A stretch of DNA of 26,163 nt from Thermoplasmatales archaeon ex4484_6 (GCA_002254385.1 NJDO01000006.1:1-26163), one strand, 5' to 3'. Counted from the stretch's first letter, positions 1-7,164 are shown. The notes: generated from the sequence alone by a model not told the origin. Numbers and translations are program-made.

Positions 1-144
1 GATATCAAGTGGAACCGTACTCTCCCTATCCTCCAGCACCTGACCGGAGAGGTCATCGAGTGCTGGGAACAACATCGGGACCCCGAGGAATAATAGAAGA
101 ACCCACGGAAAGGGGCCTGATCTTATCCTTTTGGTTGAACGCAT
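1..144 (-). CDS. N-terminus of an exported or membrane-anchored protein, cut by the window edge
   Basis: The minus strand reads open from an ATG at 144 to the edge, giving 48 codons. The peptide starts with a basic stretch (MRSTKRIRSG), continues with a hydrophobic segment (PWVLLLFLGVPMLF) and ends in an acidic polar region, which looks like a signal peptide or N-terminal anchor. The ATG lies 12 bases downstream of the stop of the winged-helix gene ending at 157, with purine-rich sequence in front of it, so it is probably the third gene of the same minus-strand operon. A second ATG at 160 overlaps that stop but its frame closes after 35 codons. The function cannot be told from 48 residues. 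A membrane protein encoded beside two DNA-binding regulators could sense or anchor something for them, but that is inference. Confidence 0.6.
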   Translation of the reverse strand, partial: MRSTKRIRSGPFPWVLLLFLGVPMLFPALDDLSGQVLEDRESTVPLDI

Positions 145-156
145 GTCTCTTCCCCT

Positions 157-510
157 TCATTCCTCCAATCTCTGTTCAAGTATCGACCAGGTACCCGAAT
201 GTTCGCTTCCGTCCCTGTCCGTCAATTGAAAGAATACCTTCATTTCCCCATCCTGCAGTACGAGATTCACATATTTGAGATTGGATCTGTAAACCCAAAC
301 CCATTTTCCGAACTTTGTAAATACTTTGTCCACCGGGGCCAACAATCCAAGTTTCTCAAGGTTCCTTATCCTGCGGTAGCAACCCGCTATGGGAATATCG
401 AACTTCATCGAAAGATAGTTTGCCGATCTTGGAGCATTGAAAGTGGCCGAGAGTATTTTCACGGAGTACTCGTCCGCAAGCAGTCTGGCTACTTCCCGGG
501 GTTCCATCAT
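157..510 (-). CDS. Winged-helix transcriptional regulator (ArsR-like), downstream member of a tandem pair
   Basis: A 117-residue protein with a winged-helix fold in its first 75 residues: a helical segment (DEYSVKILSATF), a recognition-helix region (FDIPIAGCYRRIRNLEKLGLL) and a wing followed by YRSNLKYVNLVL. It resembles the short ArsR-like regulators common in Thermoplasmatota that carry the IPIA-x-CYR-x2-R motif; the family assignment rests on that pattern. The ATG overlaps the upstream paralog's stop as ATGA, so the two are probably translationally coupled. It is clearly a duplicate of the 507-863 gene, sharing the IPIA-x-CYR block, the GKW-x2-(V/L)-(Y/F)RS block and a beta-rich tail. The pair lies divergent from the archaellin gene, where archaeal motility regulators are often found, so control of the archaellin promoter is a reasonable guess. 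A second in-frame ATG directly follows the first. Confidence 0.8.
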   Translation of the reverse strand: MMEPREVARLLADEYSVKILSATFNAPRSANYLSMKFDIPIAGCYRRIRNLEKLGLLAPVDKVFTKFGKWVWVYRSNLKYVNLVLQDGEMKVFFQLTDRDGSEHSGTWSILEQRLEE

Positions 511-863
511 GGGGTCACCTCTTGAGGACTATTGATCACAGGTACGGATCTATCCATTGTCGGTTCAATCTCATCGCTCAGCTCCACCCTTACCCTCAAA
601 CTTCCATTCTCGAGAAAAACGTAGGCTCCTTTCAATTTCGACCTGAAGAGCTGCACCCATTTTCCCTGGTCTGTTAAGATCTTCCTTTCCTTCATAAGCA
701 GTCCGGCAGCCATGAGCTCCCTGACCTTTCTGTAACAGACTGCGATCGGAATGCCGAATTCAAAGGACATTTCCTGGGTTGACATGGGTCTCGAATATGA
801 TGCCATCAGGATCTTCATTACATAATCGTCAACAAGCAGCTTCGAAAGGTACTTCGGATCCAT
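507..863 (-). CDS. Winged-helix transcriptional regulator (ArsR-like), upstream member of a tandem pair
   Basis: A 118-residue winged-helix protein. Residues about 8-55 form the helix-turn-helix (DDYVMKILMAS, then FGIPIAVCYRKVRELMAAGLL) and the wing ends in LFRSKLKGAYVFLENG. The ATG at 863 follows a clear GGAGG ribosome site at 871-875. It overlaps the following paralog by four bases (ATGA). It faces away from the archaellin gene across a 600-bp AT-rich control region that contains two matching palindromes, which makes it a candidate regulator of that promoter and perhaps of itself. No metal-binding cysteine pair or ligand domain is visible, so the inducing signal is unknown. ArsR-like DNA binding is well supported by the fold pattern; the target is inferred only from position. 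Confidence 0.82.
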   Translation of the reverse strand: MDPKYLSKLLVDDYVMKILMASYSRPMSTQEMSFEFGIPIAVCYRKVRELMAAGLLMKERKILTDQGKWVQLFRSKLKGAYVFLENGSLRVRVELSDEIEPTMDRSVPVINSPQEVTP

Positions 864-1295
864 GCAGATCCCTCCTTGAGTTCGATCACCGGAACCGGAA
901 AAGCTCAGAATGCTGTAACCGGAAACGATGAGTTCCTATCTCACTTGAGATTAATAAAAAGGAGAGCCGACATTATCCGAATGGATATTGATGGACATCT
1001 TATCTTACGGGACCAACGATTCCGAAAATATCATTTTATGTTAATATTCCATTATATTATGTGACATATATAAGCGATGACAGCAAACCTCGGCAGACAT
1101 CCCCAATAATATGGTAAGAATAATGTTGTATGAATACTCAGTGATTTTAAATCATTTCTACATATTAGACCAAAGATATACATGATATTACACAATGCTC
1201 TCGTAAAGTGCAAGATGATTATCTTCATTTATCCCTTTATTTTCCTGATTCCTGGCAATATCCCGTTCAGGTTGATCCTTCGTTCTTGCCCTCCA

Positions 1296-1317
1296 TGATT
1301 ATCAAACAAGATAATCA
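1296..1317. promoter_or_regulatory. Palindromic operator-like site 1 upstream of the archaellin TATA box
   Basis: Perfect 8-bp arms TGATTATC and GATAATCA are separated by six bases (AAACAA). The site lies about 25-46 bp upstream of the TATA box. It shares its arm pattern and six-base spacer with the palindrome at 1364-1387, which favours binding by one dimeric regulator over chance or RNA folding. A lone copy of the half-site TGATTATC also occurs at 1216-1223. Confidence 0.55.
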
Positions 1318-1341
1318 CATAATGTCTCCTACTCCTAATGG

Positions 1342-1351
1342 TTTATATATT
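1342..1351 (+). promoter_or_regulatory. TATA box of the archaellin promoter
   Basis: The stretch TTTATATATT is a strong archaeal TATA-box match. Transcription would begin about 25 bases downstream, near 1371-1376, giving a leader of about 120 bases before the preferred ATG at 1494. The predicted start point falls inside the second palindrome. Confidence 0.6.
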
Positions 1352-1363
1352 CTCGGAAGAGGT

Positions 1364-1387
1364 GTCATTATCACGGGAGATAATGAC
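1364..1387. promoter_or_regulatory. Palindromic operator-like site 2 over the predicted archaellin transcription start
   Basis: Perfect 9-bp arms GTCATTATC and GATAATGAC are separated by six bases (ACGGGA). The core equals that of site 1 (half-sites TSATTATC and GATAATSA with a six-base spacer), and the two centres are 69 bp apart. A protein bound here would cover the predicted start point, so repression is the simplest role. It could instead form a hairpin at the start of the mRNA. Confidence 0.55.
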
Positions 1388-1493
1388 GCTCTCCTGACAC
1401 CTACACGGAAACCTGGGCCGTCTTCACCCGAAGGCGGCATCACGATCCAATGAAACATCGACCGATATGGCTGGACCGAGACCGGTGATGCAA

Positions 1494-3731
1494 ATGAAAG
1501 GAATGCGTTTGAAAAGGATCCGCCCTCATGCGGAGAGAAAAGGTGAGATGGGTATCGGAACAATGATACTTTTCATAGCCATGGTACTTGTCGCTGCCAT
1601 AGCGGCAGCACTGCTCATTACAACGGCAAGTCAGCTGAACCAGAGAGCACAGGAGACGGGGTCGATCGCCGAACAGGAGGTCTCAACCGGAATGATCATG
1701 AGAAATATCCAGGGAGATCGTCTGATAAACGGAGAAGGACCCAATGCCGAGATGCCCGCACTCGATGACACAGCGCCAACACCCCTGGAATTCACCGTCT
1801 CGGCCATCGAGGACGGGAGAAGTTCAGGAAATCATTATTACGGTTATGCAATCAGCATCTCATCAGCTGCCGAGGACGCAAAATCCGGCATCCTCAAGGA
1901 GGAGCTCTACAGGAGTGAGGACGGAGCAATAGACAGCGGGGATGTCCTCATCAAGACAACTTCATTCCTGGCGGGGAACCTCTGGACCTCCTCATCCACG
2001 CTGTATGATGCTCCCGGGCAGAGTTCCGCAGTGGCTTCGACAGATTCGGGAGCAGGACTTTTCTACTACTATTTCAAGGTCTATGATAAAGCGGGGAATT
2101 CGGCCTATTCATCCGTTGTGACGGATGTGACAGACTCACATAAGCTTCTGGCCAGCGATTACATCATAACAGCAGTGAACGCCTCTACCGGAGTTATCAC
2201 GATAGACGAGGCCACATCCGTTCATGGGGTCGATGATGATGATTATATCGGGTACGGGCTGCTCATCGAAGACGCCAGTTCATCGTCGTTCCACGTATAT
2301 CCAATAACCGACACAGAACAGGTCGACGACGGGTCCGGCGGATACGACTTCGAGTTCACTGTCGATACAACGGACCTGGCATCCCTGTCATTCGTTACGA
2401 CGGGGTCGGACGATGTTAACATCATCGGGCTCGACAGAAGAGATACGGAATATCCGGATATGCCTTCGCTGACATCCAACGGGGAGTTCAAGGCCATTTC
2501 GCAGGGAGCGGGGTCGGGAAAGATCGTTCTGGATATTACCGGACTTGACCTATCCGGGGAAATAGACTCCATAGATGACGACAGCGGAACGGCGGTGTAC
2601 TGGGGTTCGGAGGGGCCCTCCCCGAAAATACACAGGATCAAGGGTTTCAATATATACAGGATACAGGGAACAAAATCCCAGGATGGTAACAACAGACCTC
2701 CCAACGTTGTACCAATCGGATTCTGGGATATCAATGATTTTACGGAGACTTCCACCGGGGTCTACTCATCTACATGGGTGGATTACATACAGAGGACCGG
2801 TGGTAACGAGAAGACCGCATATTCCTATGCCATAGCACCCGTGGACCTGACGGGAAATGAGGAGAATATATATCACAGATACTCGGACGAACTCGTGGGT
2901 GATGCTCTATGGACAACGGAAGCATGTGCCACCTCATGCACCGCGGATATTACACTTCCAAACTGGTCCACATACACAATAACGGCCACACCGGGGGCCT
3001 CCGCAATAACGATATCATGGACCGCTTCGGCAATCCCCTCGGATGATGGGTCCGGTATAGCTTTCGAGGATTTTCAAGGGCATGTCAACTATCAGGAGGA
3101 GGAACATTACTGCTTCGAGGTCTGGAGGGGCCTGGAACCGATATTCGATGTGAACCAGCTCCCCGTCGATGGTAGGGTCAATCCTCTGGTAAGTCTGGCT
3201 GGATACGCCAAATCCACCGACACCTCGTTCGAGGATTACGGCATCCAATGGCCGGAAGTCCAGAAGAGGGGATTCGAGGGCAATCTTTACTATTACGCGA
3301 TATGTGCTGTCGATAATGCCGGAAACAGGATCCTGAAACCGGGCCTCTCGGATAACATCGAGGTCATCGAACTGAAGGCTGCGCTCCAGGCGGGATCACC
3401 CGGAGTCGATTTCGACCTCGTGAAGCTGGAAGTGACCGACGGTCAGACCGCCGCCGACCTTACATTCGGTGGTATGGGGGAAGCCTCCGATGCTACCGCA
3501 TCCACGTTCGTCGTCCAGGTGGTAAGGGATGTGGACGGGGACTTTGTGCGGGGTAATGTCCTGACCCAGGGCTCCATCGTGAAAATCATCGTCAACTGTG
3601 ATGCGGTCGGATTTGATATTCTACCGCAGACGCATGTGAGTATGAGTATCATGCCCAAACACGGGAATCCAACTCGGGAAGCATTCACAACACCCAGTAC
3701 CTATGTCGACCGGTATGTGGAACTGCAGTGA
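1494..3731 (+). CDS. Giant archaellin-family protein with a large Fn3-like insertion
   Basis: Archaellum filament subunit of very unusual size, 745 residues against about 200-220 for typical archaellins. The N-terminus has the class III signal: a basic leader, RKG, then EMGIGTMILFIAMVLVAAIAAALL, the hydrophobic helix that packs in the filament core; the archaeal prepilin peptidase should cut after the G of RKG, leaving G at +3. The helix continues through QETGSIAEQEVSTG. The last 125 residues look like an ordinary archaellin outer domain (AGSPGVDFDLVKLEVTDG, then VVRDVDGDF, SMSIMP and FTTPSTY). Between them lie about 545 residues with at least three Fn3-like strand pairs, of the type YYYFKVYDKAGN, YSYAIAPVDLTGN and YYYAICAVDNAGN. 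ATG 1494 is preferred because GGTGAT at 1484-1489 precedes it; ATGs at 1467, 1488 and 1503 are alternatives. It could be a minor or decorated filament subunit rather than the main one. The arl gene for the ArlD/E-like protein follows 29 bases later. Confidence 0.85.
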   Translation: MKGMRLKRIRPHAERKGEMGIGTMILFIAMVLVAAIAAALLITTASQLNQRAQETGSIAEQEVSTGMIMRNIQGDRLINGEGPNAEMPALDDTAPTPLEFTVSAIEDGRSSGNHYYGYAISISSAAEDAKSGILKEELYRSEDGAIDSGDVLIKTTSFLAGNLWTSSSTLYDAPGQSSAVASTDSGAGLFYYYFKVYDKAGNSAYSSVVTDVTDSHKLLASDYIITAVNASTGVITIDEATSVHGVDDDDYIGYGLLIEDASSSSFHVYPITDTEQVDDGSGGYDFEFTVDTTDLASLSFVTTGSDDVNIIGLDRRDTEYPDMPSLTSNGEFKAISQGAGSGKIVLDITGLDLSGEIDSIDDDSGTAVYWGSEGPSPKIHRIKGFNIYRIQGTKSQDGNNRPPNVVPIGFWDINDFTETSTGVYSSTWVDYIQRTGGNEKTAYSYAIAPVDLTGNEENIYHRYSDELVGDALWTTEACATSCTADITLPNWSTYTITATPGASAITISWTASAIPSDDGSGIAFEDFQGHVNYQEEEHYCFEVWRGLEPIFDVNQLPVDGRVNPLVSLAGYAKSTDTSFEDYGIQWPEVQKRGFEGNLYYYAICAVDNAGNRILKPGLSDNIEVIELKAALQAGSPGVDFDLVKLEVTDGQTAADLTFGGMGEASDATASTFVVQVVRDVDGDFVRGNVLTQGSIVKIIVNCDAVGFDILPQTHVSMSIMPKHGNPTREAFTTPSTYVDRYVELQ

Positions 3732-3760
3732 AATCGTTCTATTGATGGGAGATCGGTAGC

Positions 3761-4210
3761 ATGCAAAATGCATTGAACCCTGCAAATGCTCTACCCGGAA
3801 CGGGGGCAGGCCCCCTCCTCGGGGACCTGCCCTCGAACATGCACTCAATGATCGTGGTATTCAGATGGATAGATTTCCTGCTGCATCGTGTGAAAAGGGA
3901 CAGGCTTCTCCAGCTCATGAATTACTACCATGAGATCGGATGGATCGGGGAGGAGGCCAGATCACGGATCATGAAGATCGCAAGAGGAACACTTCAGGAT
4001 GTGGGTTCCTACGACCTGGAAGAAGAGGAAGACCCCGGTATTGATCCCACGGACCAAGGGATCGTATACAGGTCCATGAGCGAATACAGGCTGTCGGCGG
4101 CGGATCATATCAGATCCCTCATGTTCATAATGCGACTGAAGGGAGAGGAATTCGATGGGACGGAGGTGGCTGACATCGAAGGAGAATTGAATTCGATTCT
4201 GGGCCTATGA
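3761..4210 (+). CDS. ArlD/ArlE-type archaellum accessory protein (Arch_fla_DE-like)
   Basis: A 149-residue protein. Its middle segment, FRWIDFLLHRVKRDRLLQLM then NYYHEIGWIGEEARSRIM, carries the pattern of the FlaD/FlaE domain: a tryptophan-containing helix, YY, then (I/L)GWI-x-E. The C-terminal part (SAADHIRSLMFIMRLKGEEFDG) also resembles the end of that domain. In euryarchaea these cytoplasmic proteins belong to the archaellum switch complex and, through CheF and CheY, take part in directional control. No long N-terminal coiled coil is present, so it is a short, domain-only form. The ATG follows GGGAGATCGGT, 29 bases after the archaellin stop, so both are probably one transcript. The family call rests on remembered consensus and would be settled by a profile search. 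Confidence 0.72.
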   Translation: MQNALNPANALPGTGAGPLLGDLPSNMHSMIVVFRWIDFLLHRVKRDRLLQLMNYYHEIGWIGEEARSRIMKIARGTLQDVGSYDLEEEEDPGIDPTDQGIVYRSMSEYRLSAADHIRSLMFIMRLKGEEFDGTEVADIEGELNSILGL

Positions 4211-4276
4211 TGGATCGGGATTGACTCTCCTCCTTAATTCATGTCATCATTTCTAATATTGATTCCAAAGTATCAT

Positions 4277-4285
4277 ACTTTAAAG
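4277..4285 (+). promoter_or_regulatory. Possible cheR promoter (TATA-like)
   Basis: ACTTTAAAG is centred 27 bp before the cheR ATG, the spacing expected for a leaderless archaeal transcript. A GGAGG at 4287-4291 is too far from the ATG (16 bases) to act as its ribosome site, which fits leaderless initiation. Confidence 0.4.
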
Positions 4286-4307
4286 TGGAGGACTCCGAAT
4301 CAATTCC

Positions 4308-5183
4308 ATGGAGCAGGAGCGGGAATTCGATATCCTGCTGTCAGAGGTAAAAAGGATATGCCCTTTCATTCCGGAAGGATACAAGAGGTCATACATCTCC
4401 AGGCGAATCCGCGCCAGAATGAGAATCCTTGGCATCCGGAGTTATGGAGATTACATTGCATACATCAGGAAGGACCCGGGGGAAGCACCCCTACTATTCG
4501 ACCGATTGACGATCAACGTGACCGGATTCTTCAGGGATATGGATGTGTTCCGTATCATCGAAGAAAAAGTACTACCGGTGATCATGGAGCTTCAGGAAGG
4601 ACCTGTCAGAATATGGTCAGCTGGATCCAGCGACGGCAGGGAAGCCTACTCTCTGCTCCTGATGATCCAGAACGGATATCCCGGCTTCCTGGATTCCGTC
4701 AGGTTCATAGCGACGGATATAGATGTATCCAAGCTTGAGGAAGGAAAGAAGGGAATATACCGATACGGCCAAGGAAGGAACATCAGTGAGGAAGTGCCTC
4801 CAAAACTTCTTCGAAGTCTTTCCATCGACGGGAACATGGTCCGTATCCCCGATCGCCTCAGAAGGAAGGTCAGATTCTTCAAGCATGATCTCCTCAGGGA
4901 TGATCCTATTCCTTCTCAGGATCTCATCCTTTGCAGGAATCTTCTAATCTATCTCCCTTCACGTTCTCAGGAAAGGGTCCTGAAGGTACTGGCCGGATCG
5001 TTGAAAAAGGGAGGTTTTCTGGTTCTTGGAAAGAGCGAACATTTGGCGGATTCCTTGATGGAGGAGATGGAATTGTTCGACCTCCAAGGAAGAATATTCA
5101 GGAAAAGGTTGGAAACCGGGAATTTCCCTCAAAGGTCCACGTTATCAAGGGAAGAGACGAAGACGGACTTCGTTGAAGGGTGA
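4308..5183 (+). CDS. cheR: CheR, chemoreceptor glutamate methyltransferase
   Basis: CheR transfers methyl groups from S-adenosylmethionine to glutamates of chemoreceptors and so sets adaptation. The 291-residue protein has the N-terminal helical substrate domain (residues 1-75, with YISRRIRARM and LTINVTGFFRD) and a Rossmann methyltransferase domain. The SAM-binding motif is RIWSAGSSDGREAYS at 101-115, where the usual GEEPYS reads GREAYS; the acidic strand ATDID lies at 135-139 and CRNLLIYL at 209-216. No C-terminal receptor-tethering peptide is obvious, but a basic polar tail of about 25 residues follows the fold. The gene has its own possible leaderless promoter. Its last 55 bases overlap tail to tail with the CheC-like gene on the other strand. 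No cheB is encoded in the window. Confidence 0.95.
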   Translation: MEQEREFDILLSEVKRICPFIPEGYKRSYISRRIRARMRILGIRSYGDYIAYIRKDPGEAPLLFDRLTINVTGFFRDMDVFRIIEEKVLPVIMELQEGPVRIWSAGSSDGREAYSLLLMIQNGYPGFLDSVRFIATDIDVSKLEEGKKGIYRYGQGRNISEEVPPKLLRSLSIDGNMVRIPDRLRRKVRFFKHDLLRDDPIPSQDLILCRNLLIYLPSRSQERVLKVLAGSLKKGGFLVLGKSEHLADSLMEEMELFDLQGRIFRKRLETGNFPQRSTLSREETKTDFVEG

Positions 5184-5884
5184 GGAAAGAACATCAACTC
5201 AATGGATACATCACTATCGGAGACAAGCTCGACGAAATAATAATCCACCTCATCCTCCACCTGACTGAACTCCGAGAAGATGTAATTGAATATTGCAGAA
5301 GACATATCTATGACTAAAAGAGGAGGGGTCATATCCACCCGGGTCTCGAATTCCCTGGCAAATCTTTCGCATACTGACCCCGTTATCTCGGAACCCAATT
5401 CCAGCATGAGATTGCGCTCCACTTCACCAACCTTCTCCTCCCCCTTCCCTTCACGACGTCCCTTTAGCACCGCAAGCTTTCTCAGTGATTCCGGTCTTAT
5501 TAGGATGAGCATCGTTCCGGCAATCCTTCCCTTCAACCTCGAAAAGGAGGAGAACACAAGGTCATCCCGGCTCAGGATTTCAGAGGGAGCTTCCAGATCT
5601 AGCTTTCTGAGTTCTCCATTTCCGATGGAGAATCTACTCCCGAATAGGTCGGAAAGCAGACGGTCCGTTCCGGAAAGTCCCTTCTCCTGAGCCTTTTTCA
5701 TGGCCTCTATGAAGTCACCGTCGAATTCCATCCTGTACTCGAGATCCCTGAAATCAAAGACCAGAACTCCGTCCTGCTCCATGAACGAGAAGGAGCATTC
5801 AGGGCAGGTCACTCTCCCCCCCGATAAGGATTCGAGAGGTGTGCCGCAGAGAGGGCAGTATTCCTCTTCCTTGAGATCACTCAA
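5129..5884 (-). CDS. Zinc-ribbon protein with a divergent CheC-like domain
   Basis: A 251-residue protein. The N-terminus has a four-cysteine zinc ribbon (C10-x2-C13, C27-x2-C30). Residues about 105-245 resemble CheC: a strand pair SSFSRLKGRIAGTMLILI and then VERNLMLELGSEITGS followed by MTPPLLVIDM. The CheC phosphatase signature (D/S, three residues, E, two residues, N, 22 residues, P) is present with exact spacing, but the first position is N158 and the key asparagine is S165 (E162 and P188 kept), so CheY-phosphate hydrolysis is doubtful. The start is TTG at 5884, supported by GGAGG eight bases upstream; the next ATG would remove the zinc ribbon. It overlaps the KaiC-like gene's end by eight bases and is the last gene of the cheW/KaiC-like/this-protein minus operon. 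A docking or scaffold role is more likely than catalysis. Confidence 0.7.
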   Translation of the reverse strand: MSDLKEEEYCPLCGTPLESLSGGRVTCPECSFSFMEQDGVLVFDFRDLEYRMEFDGDFIEAMKKAQEKGLSGTDRLLSDLFGSRFSIGNGELRKLDLEAPSEILSRDDLVFSSFSRLKGRIAGTMLILIRPESLRKLAVLKGRREGKGEEKVGEVERNLMLELGSEITGSVCERFAREFETRVDMTPPLLVIDMSSAIFNYIFSEFSQVEDEVDYYFVELVSDSDVSIELMFFPHPSTKSVFVSSLDNVDL

Positions 5885-6614
5885 GGATCAATCCTCCTTC
5901 GTTGACCTCGAGACCAACGTTCGAGAATTCAAGTGGATGGAGCTGATTGTCATGTCTTGTCCCTCTCATCTTGACAATCTGAATTGCTCTGACCATCTTC
6001 CGATCATGCATGAAATGATGCATGAAGATCACACCATGTGCAGCGAAGTGTTCGGGTGCATATGCCGTGGGATCCGTCAGTTCGGAAAGAAGGACCGTTG
6101 TGCAGTTCAGAGATTTCAATGTCCTGATGAACCTGTTCAATTCCTTTCTCGCAACACCTTCATCGTAATCATACCTCAATGACATGGCGGAATCTATGAC
6201 CAGTCTCCTTATCTTGAACTCATCGATCAACGGAGATATCCTCTTGATCAGGTTCAGAGGAGAAACGGGCTGTTTCGACTCGTCGGTCTCGTCACCCTTC
6301 CCAATGTCGATAATCTCCCCCCAGGTCAATGGGCCGGCATCGATGAACAGTAGCTTTCTCTCTTTGTAAAGAAGGGGTATCTCCGGATCATAAACGGTCT
6401 GATCCTGGATCACAATCCGGGGATCCTCCAATATGGACAGATATGCTCCGGCCTCACCGTTCCTGGCTCCAGCTCTCAGGAACTGCACTCCCAACGTAGT
6501 CTTTCCCGCTCCCGGAGCGCCAGAGACAACGATCACCCTATTTTCCGGAAAGCCTCCCTTTAGCAGCAGGTCCAGCCCTTCCACACCGGTGGATGCCCTT
6601 TTCAGATCTCTCAT
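5877..6614 (-). CDS. KaiC-like RecA-superfamily ATPase in the chemotaxis cluster
   Basis: A 245-residue single-domain KaiC-family ATPase. It opens with RASTGVEGLDLLLKGGFP, has Walker A GAPGAGKT at 32-39, an acidic pair ED at 63-64 at the position of the KaiC catalytic glutamates, Walker B RRLVIDSAM, and a late strand with the pattern seen in archaeal KaiC-like proteins. It is not the archaellum ATPase ArlH, whose start and P-loop differ. Archaeal KaiC-like ATPases have been linked to signal transduction, and its place between cheW and a CheC relative fits that. The ATG at 6614 is chosen because GGAGTG lies just before it, over the end of cheW, four bases away; a longer frame to 6713 would run into the cheW coding sequence. 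The substrate and partner are unknown. Confidence 0.85.
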   Translation of the reverse strand: MRDLKRASTGVEGLDLLLKGGFPENRVIVVSGAPGAGKTTLGVQFLRAGARNGEAGAYLSILEDPRIVIQDQTVYDPEIPLLYKERKLLFIDAGPLTWGEIIDIGKGDETDESKQPVSPLNLIKRISPLIDEFKIRRLVIDSAMSLRYDYDEGVARKELNRFIRTLKSLNCTTVLLSELTDPTAYAPEHFAAHGVIFMHHFMHDRKMVRAIQIVKMRGTRHDNQLHPLEFSNVGLEVNEGGLILE

Positions 6615-6618
6615 TCGA

Positions 6619-7110
6619 TCACTCCTTTTCTTTGATATCGTTCGCCCGTCTATCATATACAAGTTCCTCGATCTTCCTTTCGAGGTCGAGTATGATAATC
6701 GGGTGTTCATCATTTCCTATGAATCCAATAACGTGACTTCCCAGCTCGGATGCAAGATGCGCCGAAGGCTCCAGAATACACTCGGCATCCACCTCCCGGA
6801 TGTCGCTGATGCTGTCGACAACAAGCCCCAACGTCTCGCCCTCATGTTCATAGAGCAGCATGTTGGAACCCTTTCCATCCCTTCCCTTCCCTCCAAGAAC
6901 CCGGGAGAGGTCCAGAACGGCCACGATGTCTCCTCTGTGATTGATCACCCCTGCCACGGTTCGGGAACTGTCCGGTATTGGTGTAATCTCCGGAATGTGG
7001 GATACGGAAGTTACCCTCTCGAGGGGAAGGGCGTACATCCTTCCTTCCACGTCGAATATGATGTACTTCTCGACGGCAGGGGATCCCGCACTCCTGGATT
7101 CATCCTTCAT
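6619..7110 (-). CDS. cheW: CheW, receptor-kinase coupling protein
   Basis: CheW links chemoreceptors to CheA in the signalling array. The 163-residue protein has the double-barrel SH3-like pattern: EKYIIFDVEGRMYALPLERV, IPIPDSS..VAGVINHRGDIV type strand, AVLDLSRVLG, MLLYEHEGETLGLVVDSI, then HVIGFIGNDEHPIIILDLER. ATG 7110 is preferred to the TTG at 7134 because GAGGT sits six bases upstream of it. A TATA-like element on the minus strand near 7154-7164 would give a leader of about 23 bases. It heads the minus operon with the KaiC-like ATPase (four-base gap) and the zinc-ribbon CheC relative, and lies divergent from cheY across about 250 bases. No second CheW is seen. Confidence 0.93.
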   Translation of the reverse strand: MKDESRSAGSPAVEKYIIFDVEGRMYALPLERVTSVSHIPEITPIPDSSRTVAGVINHRGDIVAVLDLSRVLGGKGRDGKGSNMLLYEHEGETLGLVVDSISDIREVDAECILEPSAHLASELGSHVIGFIGNDEHPIIILDLERKIEELVYDRRANDIKEKE

Positions 7111-7153
7111 CCTTGGACCTCTGGGTATTATCAAACAGGTCTATCCTCATCTC

Positions 7154-7164
7154 CAATATAGATA
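7154..7164 (-). promoter_or_regulatory. Possible cheW operon promoter
   Basis: On the minus strand ATCTATATTGG is a TATA-like sequence about 25 bases before the expected transcription start near 7133. That would leave a short leader holding the GAGGT ribosome site of cheW. Confidence 0.35.

Larger units (their letters stand above)
864..1466. promoter_or_regulatory. AT-rich divergent control region between the regulator pair and the archaellin gene
   Basis: About 600 bases hold no credible gene; short open frames at 876-1064, 1208-1453 and 1315-1563 have neither ribosome sites nor protein-like composition. Visible elements are a direct repeat AACCGGAAA at 893-901 and 917-925, 24 bp apart and just upstream of the regulator start; a TATA-like stretch near 1064-1073; a perfect palindrome TGATTT-T-AAATCA at 1142-1154; and two matched palindromes with a TATA box between them (listed separately). 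The base composition is distinctly more AT-rich than the coding sequence on either side. The repeats by the regulator start could be an autoregulatory site. Confidence 0.6.

Noticed and set aside
9..278. Plus-strand open frame of 89 codons at the left edge
   Set aside because: It runs antisense to the signal-peptide gene and the end of the winged-helix gene, with proline-rich, non-protein-like sequence.
876..1453. Small plus-strand frames at 876-1064 and 1208-1453 as genes
   Set aside because: They lie in AT-rich control sequence, cover the operator palindromes and TATA box, and have no ribosome sites.
5877..6614. KaiC-like protein as ArlH, the archaellum ATPase
   Set aside because: ArlH has a different start and P-loop pattern and lies in the arl operon with arlI and arlJ, which are not in this window.
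6615..6713. Longer N-terminus of the KaiC-like ATPase
   Set aside because: It would overlap the end of cheW, its residues do not resemble the family, and the ATG at 6614 has a good ribosome site.
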